35,090 nt of DNA from Herbidospora daliensis (lineage in GTDB: Bacteria; Actinomycetota; Actinomycetes; Streptosporangiales; Streptosporangiaceae), in NCBI RefSeq assembly GCF_001570585.1, contig NZ_BBXF01000003.1, positions 1-35,090 on the forward strand, in the 5' to 3' direction. The notes under the pieces were generated by a model. That model was not told the DNA's origin. It ran no database searches and was given only the letters and a program-made list of their open reading frames with translations. Below are positions 33,048 through 35,090 of the stretch, one piece after another. A program made the position numbers and the translations under genes. Every line of letters starts with the position of its first letter. The first letter of the stretch is position 1.

Positions 33048-33535
33048 TCTTTGGCGATCTGCGCGGTGATGGCGCCGGTGAGCGTCACGAGGTTCCCCGG
33101 GGCCGTCTCGATCTGGAGACCCCGGCGCCCAGCCGAGAAGTAGATCGTCTCGAAGGCCAGCGCGGACGCGTCGACCACGGTCGGCAGCCGTTTGCGCTGG
33201 CCGAGCGGGCTGATCCCGCCCACCACGTATCCCGTCACCCGCTCGACCTTGGCCGCCTCGGCCATCGCGGCCTTCTTGCCCCTGAGCGCCGCCGCGAACG
33301 CCTTCAGGTCGAGCTTCCCGGCCACCGGCACCACCGCCACCGCGAGCCCGGCCTCGGTCTCGGCGACGAGCGTCTTGAAGATCCGCTCGTAGGGCACGCC
33401 GAGCGCGTCGGCCGCCTCCTCGCCATAGGCCTGCGCGTTCGCGTCGTGCTCGTAGGGGTGGAGGGTGAACTCGGCACCGGCCTTGGTCAGCGCCACGGTC
33501 GCGGGGGTGCCCTGCCCGCCTTTCGTCTTCGCCAC
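33044..33535 (-). CDS. ybaK: YbaK/EbsC family Cys-tRNA(Pro) deacylase
   Basis: A 163-residue trans-editing enzyme that hydrolyses mischarged Cys-tRNA(Pro). The start PATVALTKAGAEFTLHPYEHD, the conserved lysine in ERIFKTLV, VPVAGKLDLKAFAAAL and the GGISPLGQRKRLPTVVD motif are all typical of YbaK rather than of ProXp-ala. Length is normal. The start is GTG 33535, with TAATCT 6 nt upstream (leaderless). It is convergent with the membrane protein gene, the two stops overlapping by 4 bp. Upstream lies the hairpin-rich segment. Confidence 0.95.
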   Translation of the reverse strand: MAKTKGGQGTPATVALTKAGAEFTLHPYEHDANAQAYGEEAADALGVPYERIFKTLVAETEAGLAVAVVPVAGKLDLKAFAAALRGKKAAMAEAAKVERVTGYVVGGISPLGQRKRLPTVVDASALAFETIYFSAGRRGLQIETAPGNLVTLTGAITAQIAKD

Positions 33536-33541
33536 CCGCTT

Positions 33542-33547
33542 AGATTA
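33542..33547 (-). promoter_or_regulatory. -10 element of ybaK (leaderless)
   Basis: TAATCT on the minus strand ends 6 nt (AAGCGG) before GTG 33535. It is the same hexamer and spacing as at the chorismate mutase gene. Confidence 0.6.
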
Positions 33548-33742
33548 CGGGGGGACGACCCCCCGAGCCCCCCGCTGTCAGGGGGCCGCGCCCCCTCACG
33601 CTCCCCCCGGCCCGCTTCGCGGTCCGGCGTCGCGTCCGCTCCGGGTCGCCGCCGCTCCGGGCGAAGGGCTCCGCCCCTCGCGCTCCCTGGACCGGCCTCG
33701 CTCCGCTCGGTCGGATCTCGCTTCGCTCGCCCCGCGCCTGGG
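33548..33742. repeat. Hairpin-rich intergenic mosaic
   Basis: This gene-free segment is made of short palindromes. CGGGGGG (33548-33554) pairs with CCCCCCG (33559-33565). GGGGG (33581-33585) can pair with CCCCC at either 33569-33573 or 33591-33595, which are mutually exclusive. GCTTCGC/GCTCCGC-type words recur up to 33735 (for example CCGCTTCGCGG, CCTCGCTCCGCTCGG, CTCGCTTCGCTCG). It may be a dispersed palindromic element and/or a terminator of the CHAT gene. Confidence 0.6.
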
Positions 33743-35090
33743 TTAGGGGCTCACGTCGGCGCCGATGCAGACGAACCCGGCCGCCGTCACGTCGTCGCCC
33801 GCCTCCTGCTGGGTGCGCGCCAGCGCGGTGGCGGCGGGCAGTCCGGCGGCGAGCCGCTCGTGCAGGGCGGTCATCAGCGGCCGGGCGCGGGCGTCGGGCA
33901 CCGGCACCATTGAGGCGACCACGCACCGGGTGCCGAGCGCCAGGAAGGTGGAGCTCAGCCCGAGCAGCTCGTCGCCGGCCCGCACCACCGACCGTCCGCT
34001 CTCGCAGGCGGCCAGCACGACCAGCCGAGGCGCCACCCGTAACCGTTCGAGGTCGTAGACCGTCAGCGGCCCGTCGGCCAGCTGGAGCGCGGAGAACAGC
34101 GGGTTGGCGGCGTTGACGCGGCCGTGGGCGGCCAGATGGGCCAGCCGCGCGCCGTCGAGCGCGGCCAGCGTCTCCTCCGCGCCGCCCCCGCCGGGGATCA
34201 CGCCGTGGACCGCCGCCACCTCGGCCACCTCCGCCGCCGCGCCGGGCAACCCGGGCCCCGAGGCCACCACCACCGGCCCGCCGCTCCCGTGCCCCGGCTC
34301 CCGCGCGGCCTTCCGCCACAGCGCCGCCGACGGCGAGACCGCCACCGGGCGCCCCGCGCACGACGGCAGCACCGGCCACGGCAGCCCCTGGAGCGGCCCC
34401 GTCGGCACGACCACCAGCGGCCGGTCGCCCAGCCCGAGCGGGGCCAGTAATGACGCGTCGAGACGGGCGGCGGCGTGCCGCAACATGCGGGCCGCCGCCG
34501 ACGAACCGCCCCGGGTGTCGCCCGACCGGGCCAGCCGCCGCAGCGCGAACGGCACCCGCTCGACCAGGTCGCGGACCGGCCCGACCGGCCCCAGCGTGGT
34601 CAGCCGGGCCCGCGCCCCGGCGACGGCGACGGCGTGCAGCACCCCGTCGAGCAGCACGAACTCCACCAGCGCCCGATCTCCCAGCAGGGGAGCCAGCGAC
34701 CGCACCACGCCGGGTTCCCGCCGCGTTCGGTCGGGCTCTCGCGCCCCGCCCGGCCGGGCGCGGGTGTGGTCGCGGATGCGCCGCTCCAGCGCGGCCTGCC
34801 GCTCGGTGGCCGAGGGGTCTCTGGACGTCCGGGCCTCGGCCGCCACCGCCCGCAGCTCGGCCAGCCGCCCGGCCAGCCACGGGTCGTCGGGCGGCCGGAC
34901 CGGCCGCATCAGCAGATGGCTGGCCCGCCCCTGCTCGGCCCACCCGAGCACCTGCGCCGGGCCGCCCCGGTCGAGGGCCATGCGCAGCCCGAGCTCGGCC
35001 AGCTCGACCCGGAACTCGGCCGAATGGGCCCGCAGGTCGGTCGCCCCGAGCGCGGCCCGGTGCTCGTCGAGCACCCGCAACCCCCGCCGC
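33743..35090 (-). CDS. CHAT domain (caspase-like) protein, C-terminal part
   Basis: The frame is open to the right edge, so the N terminus lies outside the window; the visible part is about 448 residues. The first 110 residues are helical (LELGLRMALDRGGPAQVLGWAEQGRASHLL, then AALERRI), like the last TPR-type repeats common in front of CHAT. The C-terminal CHAT domain contains the catalytic His in LAHLAAHGRV (codon 34124-34126) and the Cys in LVVLAACESG (codon 34004-34006), followed by DELLGLSSTFLALG. CHAT proteases belong to the caspase/separase clan, and some act in bacterial defence or cell death; many actinobacterial copies are orphan. No partner gene such as a gasdermin is visible on this side. 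Confidence 0.88.
   Translation of the reverse strand, partial: RRGLRVLDEHRAALGATDLRAHSAEFRVELAELGLRMALDRGGPAQVLGWAEQGRASHLLMRPVRPPDDPWLAGRLAELRAVAAEARTSRDPSATERQAALERRIRDHTRARPGGAREPDRTRREPGVVRSLAPLLGDRALVEFVLLDGVLHAVAVAGARARLTTLGPVGPVRDLVERVPFALRRLARSGDTRGGSSAAARMLRHAAARLDASLLAPLGLGDRPLVVVPTGPLQGLPWPVLPSCAGRPVAVSPSAALWRKAAREPGHGSGGPVVVASGPGLPGAAAEVAEVAAVHGVIPGGGGAEETLAALDGARLAHLAAHGRVNAANPLFSALQLADGPLTVYDLERLRVAPRLVVLAACESGRSVVRAGDELLGLSSTFLALGTRCVVASMVPVPDARARPLMTALHERLAAGLPAATALARTQQEAGDDVTAAGFVCIGADVSP

Overview
The window is very G+C-rich and densely coded. Gene order, the actinobacterial FtsZ tail, a T-box ahead of a long eukaryote-like ileS, SepF/Wag31-type division genes and many genes with no Shine-Dalgarno all point to a high-GC actinobacterium. 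The order ftsZ-yggS-sepF-yggT-divIVA-ileS-traR-lspA-rluD-dnaE resembles the division/dnaE region of Streptomyces and Streptosporangiales. Streptosporangiales is my inference, not a measurement.

Layout. (1) Positions 1-4.5 kb hold the end of the division and cell-wall cluster: the FtsZ tail, YggS, SepF, YggT and DivIVA, then an unusual two-pass membrane protein with two HxxxC...CxxC zinc-knuckle domains. A strong hairpin closes this block. (2) Positions 4.6-8.0 kb hold ileS on the minus strand under a T-box leader. (3) Positions 8.2-10.1 kb hold traR/dksA-like, lspA and rluD on the plus strand. (4) Positions 10.1-17.5 kb hold a tight minus-strand unit: Ser/Thr kinase, Ser/Thr kinase, azlC, azlD, Ser/Thr kinase, aldo-keto reductase. 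(5) Positions 17.6-19.7 kb hold a fusion of a degenerate DAHP-synthase-like domain to chorismate mutase, convergent with an amino-acid permease. (6) Positions 19.8-26.1 kb hold dnaE, a class A penicillin-binding protein and a small lipoprotein. (7) Positions 26.1-29.3 kb hold a MurA paralogue with Asp at the usual Cys position, a DUF2567-like membrane protein and an amidase. (8) Positions 29.5-35.1 kb are an accessory stretch: a SEC-C protein, an XRE/MmyB-type regulator divergent from an SDR, an unrecognised membrane protein, YbaK, a hairpin-rich intergenic segment and the C-terminal part of a CHAT protease-like protein that runs off the window.

How the genes work together: FtsZ, SepF, DivIVA, PBP, MurA and LspA serve growth, division and envelope building, and the PASTA-less kinases may signal to them. 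Two features recur. In most accessory genes a TANNNT hexamer ends 6-8 nt before the start codon, which predicts leaderless mRNAs. Several convergent pairs touch or overlap at their 3' ends, by up to 59 bp. I found no tRNA, rRNA, CRISPR array, insertion sequence or prophage. No obvious new defence system is visible. The best candidates for something undescribed are the pseudo-DAHP-synthase/chorismate mutase fusion, the double zinc-knuckle membrane protein and the truncated CHAT gene.
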